From NCBI GenBank assembly GCA_013076295.1, contig RQOL01000616.1, positions 5,980,392-6,044,391 of the forward strand: DNA of 64,000 nucleotides, read 5' to 3'. The position numbers and the translations under genes were made by a program. The notes below the pieces were generated by a model. The model did no database searches. It saw nothing but the letters and a program-made list of their open reading frames with translations, and had not been told where the DNA came from. The first letter of the stretch is position 1. Each line of letters opens with the position of its first letter. This DNA comes from Sanderia malayensis (Eukaryota; Cnidaria; Scyphozoa; Semaeostomeae; Pelagiidae). Positions 1 through 11,828 of this stretch are shown in pieces.

Positions 1-544
1 AACATTTGGAATAGAATCCTCGTTAAGCTCTGCGAATAAATTTAAATATAAGCATCACATACAATAATAACACAATAAATTGCCTGATTAGTGCGCAAGC
101 ACGAAACTCAGAGTTGCAGCGAATCATGCGTCTTTTTCACTGAGTAGCGCTTAATTCTATATACCGCTCTACACATATGTGTATTGAGCACTATTCAACG
201 GTGTTTGCTGAAAATTCCTCTTATTGTTACAACAAAAATCAATAATTATTTGTCTTCTTCCCAAATAAAGCGAATTACTAACAACGAAAACAATGCCAGA
301 ACCCTAAGAAGTAGTGTTACGTCATCGCATCGTATACATATTTAGGTGGTGTTCTACCAGAGTATCAATCTTTCAAGCAACATACATTTTTATCTTTGAA
401 TTTTATCCGTAGCAAGAAAGATAAAGAAGGTCAGCAAGAGAAGATGTATGGACAGCTATGAAGATCAAGCCCTCCTAACAACTCTGAAAGCGAGAAGAGT
501 GAAAAACCATGATCGAGGATATAATTCAAGTGAAATCAACACAC

Positions 545-3500
545 CGTAGGACATATTGAGATTGATTTTCTTCTTTGTTGCTTCCTTTGACAGAACATCC
601 TTGAGTATAGATATTGTTGAGATGTTATCTGCCCGGAAGATTGCCTGTCCCTTCCTGACGATAGAAACAAAACTGGGCATAAATAAATGAACTAAAACAC
701 ATCCTGATTAAGCCATGAAATGCACAAACCAAGTTGCATTCAATTAAAACCAATTCACAATACGAACTTGTAATTGCATTCAAGATGCGTTTCCAGAAAC
801 GTCGACATGAAATTGAATGTTACTTCATCTCCAGCTGGGGTCCTTAAACAATAAGTTTATATCAGGTAAGCACAGTTGGTTGAGAAAATGATATATCAGA
901 TGTTAAACTACATGTAAGTAAAGCTGCACTTCATGAATGCTATTTCAACTACTTCAAAATCAAAACAGTAGAGTTCAGGTACAACGAACTTGAAGAGACC
1001 AAGAATATTTTATGACATCGACGTTTGTTGGTTAAACTGAAGGAAAACTGTGCTATATTAAGCAGTTCATGAGATCAGGCAATGAGTACATTATTCCAAG
1101 AAATTCTTAACCCCCGCCATAAATACGAATTCCACAGTGTTCACCTATTGATCATGTGCTCATTGCAGGGGGTCACGCGCCTCGTGTATTATTAGGTTCA
1201 ACAACATACCGTTCGGGAACTTCAGGTAAGACCATTGTTATCCACGAATGCACCTCGGATAGGCTGAATGCACCAGTCAATCTCAATGTGTTATACGGCC
1301 TAAAAAGTATAAATTAATTGACATAGAATAAAATATTAAACAACTCTTGTCAAGGACAAAAGAGCAAAGTTTTTGGACAAGCATCTTTCAATTCAAAGCA
1401 AAAACCGTACCGTTGAAAAAGAGCCAACAAGACCAGCATGGAGTGACAAATTATATCGAACATCGTATACTAACCACATACAGACAGTAAAATGGACATA
1501 TACTGACCACATGTTGACGGTAAACTGGGCATATACTAAATGACCTACAGACCGTAAAATGGACATATACTATCCACATATACCCACATACTGACAGTAA
1601 ACTATGCATATACAAAATTTTGCTTTTAAGTTTACCTGTCTTCGTCAAACACGTGGGTTCTTTGATGCAATGACAATGGTTTGACTTGATATTGTCGAAC
1701 CTGGCATGTCTTCGGTTGAATTCGCGGTGTAACATAGGCTTGTATAATGCCATGCTGTCCTTCGATGGTTCGTATCTACAATAGCAAGGCAATCAAATAT
1801 GATAGAGCCATACAAGTCAAAATACTCTTGCTAGGATCATGTTACCCACTGTAAAGGAACTGTTATAATGCTCAAAATGTCTTATCGACACTTAAAAACG
1901 GATAACGATTTGTTAGCATGGTATGCCATTTACCTTGAGTTCAAGTCTTGTCGTATTAGCTTGACATCGATAAGTCGCCAGCAAAAAGTTTCCACCCTGA
2001 AAAAGAAGCATTGCAAACTTGAGAAACCTTGCAGACCTACAAAGACCTCAAAGAACCTGGAAAAAGTATAACATTTTGCATCTTGATCAGATGTGAAGAT
2101 TCATAAACTTTTATTTAAAAACTTCAAAGTAAAAGCTGGAGAAATGGAAAAAATATAAGAGAAAAAATGATTGAAGAAAGTTATTCCAACTGAGCCCTGA
2201 CTGAGCCTCGAGAAGTCGACTGCAATCTAAGTTGAACTCCTCGATGTGTCTTATTATTTTATTCTAACTTGCCTTTTGCCTTATGACTCTTGATAACCCG
2301 ACGTCTAGCTAACTCAAACAGATCTATCTTATCAGGATATAACGTATTGTAATAGCATGAATTCTTGCATGTAATCCTTTGGTAAGTTACAAAGATGACA
2401 CTTGAAAACTATTCATGTGAGAGCGCGAAGAAAAGTAGCTGATTAATCAGGTAGATTCGTGCAGAATATTAACTTCCGACAAGCATATTATCCTATACCT
2501 CTTGATCACAAGAACTGTAGCTGATAACAGCAGAATTCTTATCCACATCCAGTAAATCTATTGGAACATCACTCTACGGGAAAATGATAATAAATCTCAG
2601 GAACAAAACGTTGACAAAGTGAATTAATAGTAACAAAGTACTAAGTAATCCAAATCTGAAAGCCAGGTTGGAAAATGGTTGAAATTAGTCAAAGAGATCA
2701 TATTGAAATAGATTTGAGGACACGTTTACCTGAAGGAGTACTGTGTCGATCGGCATTTGTACTTCGATACTCAATGTGTAGCTAGCATCGTCTCTGCTCA
2801 ATGTGAACCGATCATTCATTGAAAATTGGGGCACGGCTGAAATTGCCGACTCTGATTGCGATGAGTATTGGTATTTCTCACGTTCCATCATCACTTTCTG
2901 TTGCAATTCGTCAATCTCTGCCCTGTGAAAACATGATTGTGAATATTATCTAACGTTCAATAAAGTTCTCAGCATTCATAAAACTTGTAGCCTGTGGTCC
3001 TTTGTGCAGTTAATTTATCAATTAACTAACAACCTTAGTAGTCTAACCAACAACCTCAGTAGTCTAACTAACGACCATAGTAGTCTAACTAAAAACCTCA
3101 GTAGTCTAACCAACAACCTTAGTAGTCTAACTAGCAGCCTTGGTACGCTAACTAAAAACCTTAGTGGTCTAACTAACAGCCTCGGTGGTCTGACTAACAA
3201 CCTCAGTAGTCCAACTAACAACCTCAGTAGTCTAACTAACGACCATAGTAGTCTAACTAAAAACCTCAGTAGTCTACCTAACAACCTTAGTAGTCTAACT
3301 AGCACCCTTAGTAGTCTAACTAGCACCCTTAGTAGTCTAACTAGCAGCCTTAGTAGTTAACTAGCACCCTTAGTAGTTAACTAGCACCCTTAGTAGTCTA
3401 ACTAACGACCATAGTAGTCTAACTAAAAACCTCAGTAGTCTAACCAACAACCTTAGTAGTTAACTAGCACCCTTAGTAGTTCATGGCTGATGAGCAGTTT

Positions 3501-6500
3501 GACATCACTTACCAAAATTAATAAACTATAAGATGACTTACGTGAGAGCTGCAAGTTTGATTTGTGTCTCTTGGTCCATTTCGTCATTGGCTGATGGCAT
3601 ACCAACTTGCTTTTGTTGTGGTTCGGTAGTCAATCCCATCACCCAGCCAGTGTAAGTTGATATGACCAGTTCGTCGTAATTACTAGCGCCGACGCAGCTT
3701 CCTTGTATTGCTGTGATACTTTCCGATAACATCTTGAAAAGAAAAACAGCTATCCTTATGATATAGCATGGCATAGTATGGCATAGTATGGCATAGTATG
3801 GCATAGTATGGCATAGCATGTTGTAGCATGGCATAGCATGGTGTAGTATTGGTATAGTATGGTATAGCACGGTGTAGCACCGTATAGTATGGCATAGCAT
3901 GGTATAGCATGGTATAGTATGGCATAGTATGGCATAGCATGGTGTAGTATGGTATAGTATGGTATAGCATGGTTTAGTATGGTTTAGTAGTATGGTATAG
4001 GTATATAGTAGGTGATGTAGTAGTGTGGTATGGTATAGTATGGTATAGCATGGTGTAGCATGGTGTAGCATGGCATAGTATGGAATAGTATGGTGCAGTA
4101 TGGTATAGTATGGTATGGAAAATTGCCAGTGTCTGTTTACTTACGTGCTTGAATCGTTGTGTTGGTTCTCGGGATTCGTCGACGCTGTACACCTCCACCA
4201 TTCCGTCACTCCTGCCAACTAGAACATCCGCAACTCCATCAGCAGTGATATCAAACGAATCCAGTGCACTGATATCACCGTAACGACTGTCGTTCGTAAT
4301 TTCCCAAACATGTTCCGGAGAACTTCTGCGAAAGAGCAAACATCAATATAGTTACAAGCATAGGGTCTTCAACAATATCAGTGTTAGAAGTAAACAACAT
4401 TGATATGGTTGAAAACCAGGATATGGTTACGGTAAGACATCTGACTGCTTCTTCTGCAGTGATAATTTGTAAGCTACGAGTTTGTTCCACAGTTAGACGT
4501 GCTTAAATATGCAGGTTTAAACCAGGAATAAATTATAAACAACCGCATTCCTTCCCACTCACCGTGTCAGTTTGGTCATTCCGAGTTTTCCATCTGACGT
4601 TCCGTATAATACTTCATCCCGTTGTTCGCCTAGTTAATGGAATCGGAAATTCAACGTAACAAACTCAGCTAGCGATTAACTCTAAAGAAGTAAGCAAAGA
4701 AGTAAGCTAGAGTGTTAATGGTGTCGAAGCATGTAACACACCTCCATTTTTATCATTCAAGGCAAGAACAGATGGAGGACCAGGTACTTCTAACTCATAC
4801 AGCATGTCAGAGTTCTGAAATGAAAAAAAAGCAATGTATATTGGGGGAAATGAAGAAAATTCGGTTGAAACCCAACGCTATTGCGCTCACCGACCACCCC
4901 AAAATAATATTGTGTGCATACAGTCAAAACTGCATGGTTCTAACTCGCATAATTCGAACTTTATCTAATTCGAACGAAATTCTCTGTCCCTTCAAGGATC
5001 ACTAATGAACCAATTCTTATCAAACAAACCTCTATAATTCGAACTTTTTGTAATTCGAACATTGTCACGCTTCCCCGGGGTGTTCGAATTATACAGAGTT
5101 GACTGTAATCATTTGAAGACAGAGAACATAGTTTCTTCGAGTTACAGCTCTGTGTATTTCATCGCACCATATCATTTGCCTAAGATAACAGACAACTGCG
5201 TGCCCCATATTATCATTGCATTGCTATATCATCTTTACAATGGCCTCAAATCATGTAAAGATGCTGCAAGTACACGTTTTTTATTTTATAAGAAACACAG
5301 CTCAAGCCCTACTAGTAAAAGTTTCTTAAATTTTCTATTGTTTTCTATTGTTAAGGAAAACAATAGAACAACAGAATCTATTGTAATATGGCACGAATTC
5401 TACTAGTAAGTTTCTTATAAAGTGGTTTCTTATAAAAAAAAACGTGTAATACTGACCTGTATGATGCGTAACACTCTATCTTGGCAAGCTAATACCGCAA
5501 GAAAAGGCATATTTCTATAAAATGGAGGTGATTCAAGCTTAGACATGCATTCTATGAGAACACAAAGAAATGAAAACTTGCATGAAATGTGGTGTCTACA
5601 ACAGGGGACAAAAGTCCTGGAACACTTGACAAATTCTTGCAAGTTTTACAAGCATAGTTCACCCCCTCCTCCCCAAACAATTTTAATATTGCCAAAATTC
5701 TTTTGGCATGGCAATGAGAACAAACTCGTGCAAAAGACAACATTGTTTGGGGTTGGGGGAATGGGGGGTCACATTCTGCTCACAGGGAACAAAGTGTGCA
5801 GAAACATAGCATTTTCATCTGAATTTTTCAGGTGTCCCAGGGACTTTTGTCCCTTATTGTACTCTTGTTGGTTTTAACTCACAATTGTGGAGGAAGAGAT
5901 ATGACATCGTTGACTCTATCTGGACACAGAAAGTAATTCTTGTCCTGACAGTCATGGTAATGGTTGAAAATGTAGTTTCCACATAGGAACAAATCACTAC
6001 CATTGACACACCTGAAAATGGTTGATAAAATTAGTCAATTGACAATAAAATAGTTGAGTCCTGGTGGGATGAACAGTTAGACAAAATCTTGGGGAAAAAG
6101 ACTTGAGTTAAAGAGGTCTAGAATAAAAACCTATAAAAATCAGGTCAAAATGAAAAGAAACATTTTCAGATTGAAATAGAAATTATTTGAAATGTCAAAG
6201 AAGTTGATTTGAATGAAGTTAAACTGAATCTGAGGAGACACTGTATTGGGCTTGAATGTAGAATACATAAACAAATGCCAAATAAGAATAAATTAAAGAA
6301 ATTCAACTGCTGCAATAGTCTGCATAAAACATTGTGAGAACATTTAGCAATATCCTTTGCCTGTCATAGCTTAATCAGCCAGCACATCAAAATGAATACA
6401 TACTTACATGCTTTGAATACTTTCAGTTAGATTGGTGTCAAAGTTGAGAAATTGTTTTCCCTTCTTAGTGTATCCTCGTACTTCTGCCCCAATGGCTACA

Positions 6501-7589
6501 AAGATCTTTTCAGCCATTGGTCCTTGAATTGCCCCAAGCTCAAGTCTTGTAATCTTTGTTCCTGGCAAAGTTTTGAACACCATCTGTTAACAAACAAAGA
6601 CTTTGCTTAACATCAAGTATAAGAAATCTAGCATAAGCTATCAAAATTTCATCATTGTTCACAATTTCAAAAACAGAAGAGCTTATAAAAAAACAAGTTT
6701 AATTCAAAATCTAGCTTCAAAAATAATTCTAATTAAAGAAGGGGATTAATAGAGGTTTTGCAACAGGTAACTGGTATAAGGTGCAAAATTTAAAATGTGG
6801 ACATTGATTTATTATTAACTAATTAATTAATTTAATTACTTGTGGATTTTTCTTTTTCATTCCAAAGCAAGTAATAACACCACTGTTATCTGCAATTGCA
6901 ACCTGAAAAAAGAAAAAAGAAACTCTGCACAATGTTGAAAAATTGATCAATAAGGGTGTTACAGTGGCACATGACAGCTGTTGTCGCTGTTAGCTCAGAG
7001 CCAGTTGCAGAGCACATACCACAGTTCAATTGCAAGTAGTCTCAATTGCTTTTGGGGTGGAAAAGCTTGTTCCTCTCTGTAGGGAATGGCTCACCTTTTT
7101 CTGTGCTCCTTTTTTCGAATGACTGCCATGCAACACCTTCATTGACTTGGCAGAAGTCACTCCAACCTGAAACAGCAAGGATAAGATTTCAACAAGTCTT
7201 GAATTCAGCATAATAAGATAATCAATAATTGGTATTGTGTAAATGAAAAATAGCAAAGGTGTCGTACTAAAATACAAATAAATGCATGTAGGGGGCGTGG
7301 CATGGGCGTTTGTGCATGGTACATGGAATTAAAATTTCTACCTATATTATCACTCTAATGTATAGAAGCACTAAAATGTCTCTAATCTCGACTTCAAGAA
7401 AATAACAAAAATAAATTTGAGTTAACGTGCTTCTAAGCGTAGACTTAGCCTACTGGCCTTGCCATTGATAGATGAGCTTCTTACAAAAACAATAGCATTA
7501 TATGTTGGCCTCCACAAAATGCACAGCGAAATAAAACTCACTCAACCTACCTGCATGTAGTCTGCCCTTGAAAGATTTAGCTCCATCAT
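545..7589 (-). CDS. BBS7: BBS7, BBSome subunit (3' end off the left edge)
   Basis: Bardet-Biedl syndrome 7 protein, a subunit of the BBSome coat that carries membrane proteins into and out of cilia. Seventeen exons were read: 7551-7589, 7095-7166, 6840-6902, 6408-6583, 5883-6011, 5457-5514, 4742-4814, 4563-4630, 4145-4325, 3542-3732, 2730-2922, 2499-2573, 1934-1996, 1636-1775, 1210-1300, 768-842, 545-654. All are joined by GT/AG sites with consistent phase, giving about 599 codons of the roughly 715 usual. Recognisable blocks are [46 protein letters not shown] and [19 protein letters not shown]. The N-terminal beta-propeller, the coiled-coil ([10 protein letters not shown]) and the appendage region are present. 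The last ~115 residues should lie left of base 1. Start is [13 protein letters not shown], matching the family's short first exon. No frameshift was seen. Confidence 0.95.
3013..3480. repeat. 18-bp minisatellite in a BBS7 intron
   Basis: About 25 imperfect copies of an 18-bp unit close to AACCTCAGTAGTCTAACT, lying between the BBS7 exons at 2922 and 3542. Because 18 is a multiple of three the array is open on both strands (LTNNLSS-type repeats on the plus strand), but it sits in an intron and is not thought to be coding. Confidence 0.95.
3762..4120. repeat. 10-bp TATGGCATAG-type minisatellite in a BBS7 intron
   Basis: Dozens of degenerate copies of a 10-bp unit (TATGGCATAG / TATGGTATAG) between the BBS7 exons at 3732 and 4145. 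It resembles the TATAGTATAG array at 60056-60497 in a GEMIN5 intron. The apparent [16 protein letters not shown] ORFs on the minus strand come from the repeat. Confidence 0.95.
4921..5105. mobile_element. TTCGAAC-family MITE, copy 1 (BBS7 intron)
   Basis: A ~185-bp element bounded by CAGTCAA and TTGACTG inverted ends, flanked by TA on each side, as expected of a TA target duplication. Both ends carry repeated AATTCGAAC motifs. It is strongly similar to 12228-12410 along its whole length, including the inner segment CTCTGTCCCTTCAAGGATCA. No coding capacity. The layout is that of a non-autonomous pogo/Tigger-like or other Tc1/mariner-superfamily element. Confidence 0.85.
5271..5448. mobile_element. 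Hairpin MITE with TACACGTTTTTT ends (BBS7 intron)
   Basis: The start TACACGTTTTTTATTTTATA is repeated in inverted form at 5425-5448 (TTATAAAAAAAAACGTGTA), with further inverted TACTAGTAA segments inside. It is a ~178-bp foldback without coding capacity, placed 9 bp from the donor of the BBS7 exon at 5457, in the same intron as the element at 4921-5105. Confidence 0.75.
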
Positions 7590-8573
7590 CTTGACAGCTT
7601 GCTTCGACGTACAGCCGAACGTTAATTAGTATTATAAAGACAGAAGCCAAAAAATAGGCCACAACAAGCTGCAGGTTGCCATTGGTGTGTTGTTGTTGCA
7701 AACATATGAAATGAAACCACATTCGGAATAATGCAAAATCAACTTCCTCCCACCTCTTTGAGTAAAAATTTTTTAATTATTTTTTAATTATTTTGGCATC
7801 AATTAACCTTTACAAAAGTTTTTGAAAATTAAAATAAATGTTAAAGTTGTCTCTAACTTGATATCACAAAATTAAACGTACATTTGGCGCAATTTTTCTG
7901 ATAGTAAACATAATTTTCATATTTATTTGTATTAAAAATTGTTTCTTTTCTTTTCCAAAGGATAATTTTTATTCAATGTTTTAATTTCTGATCTTAGCTG
8001 ACGTTTGAAAGTTTCTCTATTTGTTTGCTTCTTTAGTTCTTTGTTCAATGAACTCCACATTGTAATGATTACCTCCCAAGTTCAGTCCTCGTTGTCTTTA
8101 TTTCAACTTGTGCCCCTTTCTCATCTCACAGACTCTCTTCCAGCACAAAACTTTGAGTAATTCTGCTTTTGGTGTCAAATGTTACTTCGTGCATCTCAGT
8201 TGCATTTTCCCTTTTATCGATGTATGTAACTAAAGTCTTGATAATTTAATACTGGCAGTATATTTTAATCTTTATGCCCTGTAAGAAGCTCAAACAAGTT
8301 AATAAACGCCAATGAGCATGTAGGTTTACATACCTCTTGTATATCATTAATAATATCGTGTCGCACATCTTTATCAAGACACACATAATGACTTGAATTG
8401 AGTGTATTTGGAAAAAAACAATTCATTAGACTTTTATTCTTATATAAAATGATGTAAAATAACAATTTTTGAAATTATATAAATTTTTGAAAATTATGCA
8501 TATTCAAAAAAGATTTGAAAATTCGGGCACCGCGAAATTCCAGTTGTGACGTAGCTTTAATTACAAATTATAC
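7590..8573. other. Intergenic: divergent promoter interval of BBS7 and the coiled-coil gene
   Basis: AT-rich sequence without a supported gene. It lies between the BBS7 start (minus strand) and the coiled-coil gene (plus strand), so it should hold both promoters. A partial RFX X-box half site (GTTGCCAT, 7675-7682) lies ~90 bp upstream of the BBS7 start codon; the second half does not match well. Confidence 0.6.
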
Positions 8574-8581
8574 TGACGTCA
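8574..8581. promoter_or_regulatory. Palindromic CRE site TGACGTCA
   Basis: A perfect full cAMP-response element palindrome about 200 bp upstream of the coiled-coil gene's start codon at 8783, with a half site TGACG at 8547-8551. Function is inferred from the consensus only. Confidence 0.45.
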
Positions 8582-8782
8582 CAATCAATTTTTAGAACTT
8601 CAACTATAATACAGAGGCAAATGAACGTAAAGTTACACATCGTTGTCAACATTTTGTTTCGTTGCTACAGCTATCGATCAAAAGTGTTTACGAAGAGATA
8701 TTCCTATATTGTATTATATATTGTAACGAGTTTCTCGTTACGTTGTTACGATATATTGTTACGAGATTCGTCGTTTAGAGAA

Positions 8783-10547
8783 ATGGATTCGTTGGAAGAT
8801 GCATCCAGATACAAACGGCAAAAGACGAAACTTCGCAATAAAGCGAAGATTGGCAGACTTGAAAATCAAGTTGCAGATTTAAGTCAGAAATTGGAGGCAA
8901 TGAAAGCCAAAAATAAAACATGTAATAAACAAGATCAAATAAACACAACAGTAAGTCAATTGTTTCTGGAATTTTCTATACTTTTCACTTCATATTTCCT
9001 GATAATATATTCCTTGTTAGCGTCTATGTTAATTATTTCTTATTTTTCTGCAGGTGCTTAACAATGCATTTATTTTGAGTCAAAGATTTGGATTGCAGTC
9101 AGAGATGAAGGACTTGAGTATCAACCGTTGTGTTGCAAACATGAAACAGAAAGCCTTCAACATTCTTACACCAATAATTAGCGAATTGCTTGGTGTAGAA
9201 GATCCGTTGCTGCAATACCAATCTAAAAAAGAAATTCTGCTGGAAAAGGTAGAAAGGTTGACGGAAGAAAACAAAGAAATGCAAGAGCAGATTGCAAGCA
9301 GAGAAGAAGAGCTTGTCAACATAAAGACAAATGAAAAAATGCTCGAAGAATCTCTTATTGGGGAAAGAGAAAAATGCAAAAGTCTCACAAAAGAGAATGA
9401 GATATCAAAGATATCAGTGGAAAGGTTGGCGGAAGAAAACAAGGAAATGCAAAAGCAGATTGCGAGCAGAGAAGAACAATTTGTCAACATAAAGACAAAT
9501 GAAAAAATGCTTGAGGAATCTCTTATTGGGGAAAGAGAAAAATGCAAAAGTCTCACAAAAGAGAATGAGATATCACAGATATCAGTGGAAAGGTTGGCGG
9601 AAGAAAACAAGGAAATGCAAAAGCAGATTGCAAGCAGAGAAGAAGAGCTTGTCAACATAAAGGAAAATGAAAAAATGCTCGAGGAATCTCTTATTGGGGA
9701 AAGAGAAAAATGCAAAAGTCTCACAAAAGAAAATGAGATATTAAAGATATCAATGGAAAGGTTGGTGGAAGAAAACAAGGAAATGCAAAAGCAGATTGCG
9801 AGCAGAGAAGAACAATTTGTCAACATAAAGACAAATGGGAAAATGCTAGAAGAATCTCTTATTGGGGAAAGAGAAAAATGCAAAAGTCTCACAAAAGAGA
9901 ATGAGATATCAAAGATATCAGTGGAAAGGTTGGCGGAAGAAAACAAGGAAATGCAAAAGCAGATTGCGAGCAGAGAAGAACAATTTGTCAACATAAAGAC
10001 AAATGAAAAAATGCTCGAAGAATCTCTTATTGGGGAAAGAGAAAAATGCAAAAGTCTCATAAAAGAGAATGAGATATTAAAGATGGAGATAGGATCGGTA
10101 AAGGATGACTTTGATGCCCTACATGAAAAATATGTACGGCTTGGAGAGAATCATGAAGTCGTAAAGAGAGGTGAAGAAACCTTGAAGAAAGCTCTTAAAA
10201 TGGAGCTAGAAAATAACAGATGCCTTAAGAAAAAGAGTGAAAAATTGAGAGATGCTCACAAAGACATGGAGATAAAAGTTCAACGTTTCAAAGATGATCT
10301 TAGAGCAGAGAGACAGAAAAATAGAACTCTGATGGAAGATCATAAAGAAGTTACAAAAGCATTGAAAAATGAGCTGGCATCTTTAAAAGAAGAGTGCCAA
10401 ACAAAGAATGAAGATTTCGAAGTAATTAAGACAGACCTCAGATGCTACATTACGTATTTGGAAGACGTTATACAATCGCAACACCAAATCATAAGAAATC
10501 TGAACGAGAAAAAAAGAGGATTTTGGTCAAAGCTGAAGTGTTGTTGA
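8783..10547 (+). CDS. Repeat-rich coiled-coil protein ending in Cys-Cys
   Basis: Two exons, 8783-8950 and 9054-10547, joined by a phase-0 GTAAGT...TTTTCTGCAG intron, giving a protein of about 553 residues. It is almost entirely heptad-rich coiled coil: a short basic N-terminal segment, five tandem 56-residue repeats (ERLAEENKEMQKQIASREE core), then a non-repeated coiled-coil tail. The last residues, FWSKLKCC, combine aromatic and basic residues with a terminal Cys-Cys, which could be lipidated and would tie the rod to a membrane. The ATG at 8783 (AGAAATGG) was chosen; an in-frame ATG at 8621 would add 54 hydrophobic, cysteine-containing residues that do not look like the rest. I do not recognise the family. 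Coiled-coil similarity to golgins or myosin tails would be composition only. Confidence 0.85.
9249..10088 (+). repeat. Five 168-bp tandem coding repeats
   Basis: Units begin at 9249, 9417, 9585, 9753 and 9921. Period is exactly 168 bp (56 codons = eight heptads), so each unit keeps coiled-coil phase. Neighbouring units are nearly identical at the DNA level, including silent positions, which points to recent duplication or gene conversion. Confidence 0.95.
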
Positions 10548-10718
10548 AAGCACTTGAACCATGTAATAAGAGACGTCATTATGATGAAATATTGACCATA
10601 CAGTATTGTTTTAGATGTTAGATATTTTATAAATTGCTTGTCTTGGTTTGTTTGAAATATTATTGTTTTGTTGATTTGAAAGTGCCTTTTATTTGATTAC
10701 ATTCTTTAATTATAAAAC

Positions 10719-10724
10719 AATAAA
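10719..10724 (+). terminator. Polyadenylation signal of the coiled-coil gene
   Basis: AATAAA 172 bp after the stop codon at 10547, in AT-rich 3' UTR sequence. Confidence 0.6.
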
Positions 10725-11828
10725 ATCGTTCTTATAAATTTTATAGACACAAAAGGCCAGATACACTGAGGGAGGATCCAAAGCTCTTCCACGTAGTTCT
10801 TAAAAAATAGCACTCAATTTTGAAGACAACTGGGCGTTACAGTTACCAACCTTAGAAAACAAAACATAGAAAATAACTTGCGTTCTTTATCTTCATAGCT
10901 TACAAAGCACCAAAAATAAGTTGAATCAAAATAACTGAAAAGCTATAAACAAATAATAGGGTAGTGTAAGACAAATTCTCAGAATCATATCGCAAAAAAG
11001 ATGCTGTCAGCAACGAGGAACTATAAAAATCTCGCAGCGCAGCAGTATCAGTATCATCCAAAAAAATCATCAACCAGTGAAACAAAAAGGGCGCTTCCGA
11101 CACTCCATAGGGCGTGGTTTCAAAAAATTGTCCTCCCCATTCAGCCGCTCGCTACACCACAAGATAATCGTTTCCGTTTTAGCGTTTTTTTTCCTAAGTC
11201 GGGAATATTTTATTCTTTATCTCCAATACAACCGGCCTTTATGAGTTATAGTTAATTTGTAAATGGAGAACTACAGAGGATTACACGCCTCAGAGCATAA
11301 AACAGCGCTACTTATTGTTGTATTTTTTGTTACTGTTGCTAAGGTAAAACGTTTTTCAACGAAATAAAATGTAAACACTTACGAATGAAACGTCCTGGGA
11401 AGTGGTCTTTTTATTGGTTCCTACCAAAGTACGGAACGCGAAACAAAACGTTTCGTATTATAGTAATCGTTCATTATTTTAGTAATCGATCATGCCCTTG
11501 TTTACGTAATAGTTTCGCATTTTAGTAATGTGTTTTGTTCCGTTCCGCTCCACATTCCTTTTCTCGTTTTGTTTTGCGTTCCGTACTTTAGTAGGAGCCC
11601 TTATATTTGGCACAGTTGTTTCGTCACAAGACGGTCTTGTGACACAATAAATATTCATTGTCCATCCAAACAAAAAACAACAACAGACAGGACGACGAAC
11701 TCCGAAGTGAAAGCGAACTGTTACTTTCGGTTCTGTTTGTAATTTCTTCATGCTTGGTGGAATAAGCAGAGTTTGCTGAACTTCTGGTAACATCATCTCA
11801 CTATAGCAGCATCGAAAATTAATACAAA
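10725..11828. other. Intergenic before the acid phosphatase gene
   Basis: No supported gene. Contains the inverted-repeat element at 11415-11600 and otherwise AT-rich sequence that should include the promoter of the acid phosphatase gene starting at 11829. Confidence 0.6.
11415..11600. mobile_element. Foldback MITE upstream of the acid phosphatase gene
   Basis: The left arm at 11415-11450 (GGTTCCTACCAAAGTACGGA...) matches the reverse complement of 11565-11600 with few mismatches, so the 186-bp piece can fold into a hairpin. The inner part repeats TTTTAGTAATCG-like motifs. No coding capacity. It lies ~230 bp upstream of the acid phosphatase start codon. Confidence 0.75.

Noticed and set aside
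3004..3360. Overlapping ORFs of LTNNLSS and LRLLVRL repeats on both strands
   Set aside because: They come from an 18-bp minisatellite inside a BBS7 intron whose flanking exons splice in frame without it.
3538..4071. Long minus-strand ORF rich in [11 protein letters not shown]
   Set aside because: Only its first part (3542-3732) is a BBS7 exon; the remainder is the TATGGCATAG array read through.
9080..10060. 326-codon minus-strand ORF opposite the coiled-coil gene
   Set aside because: It is the antisense shadow of the 168-bp repeats; the plus strand has heptads, splice sites and a polyadenylation signal.
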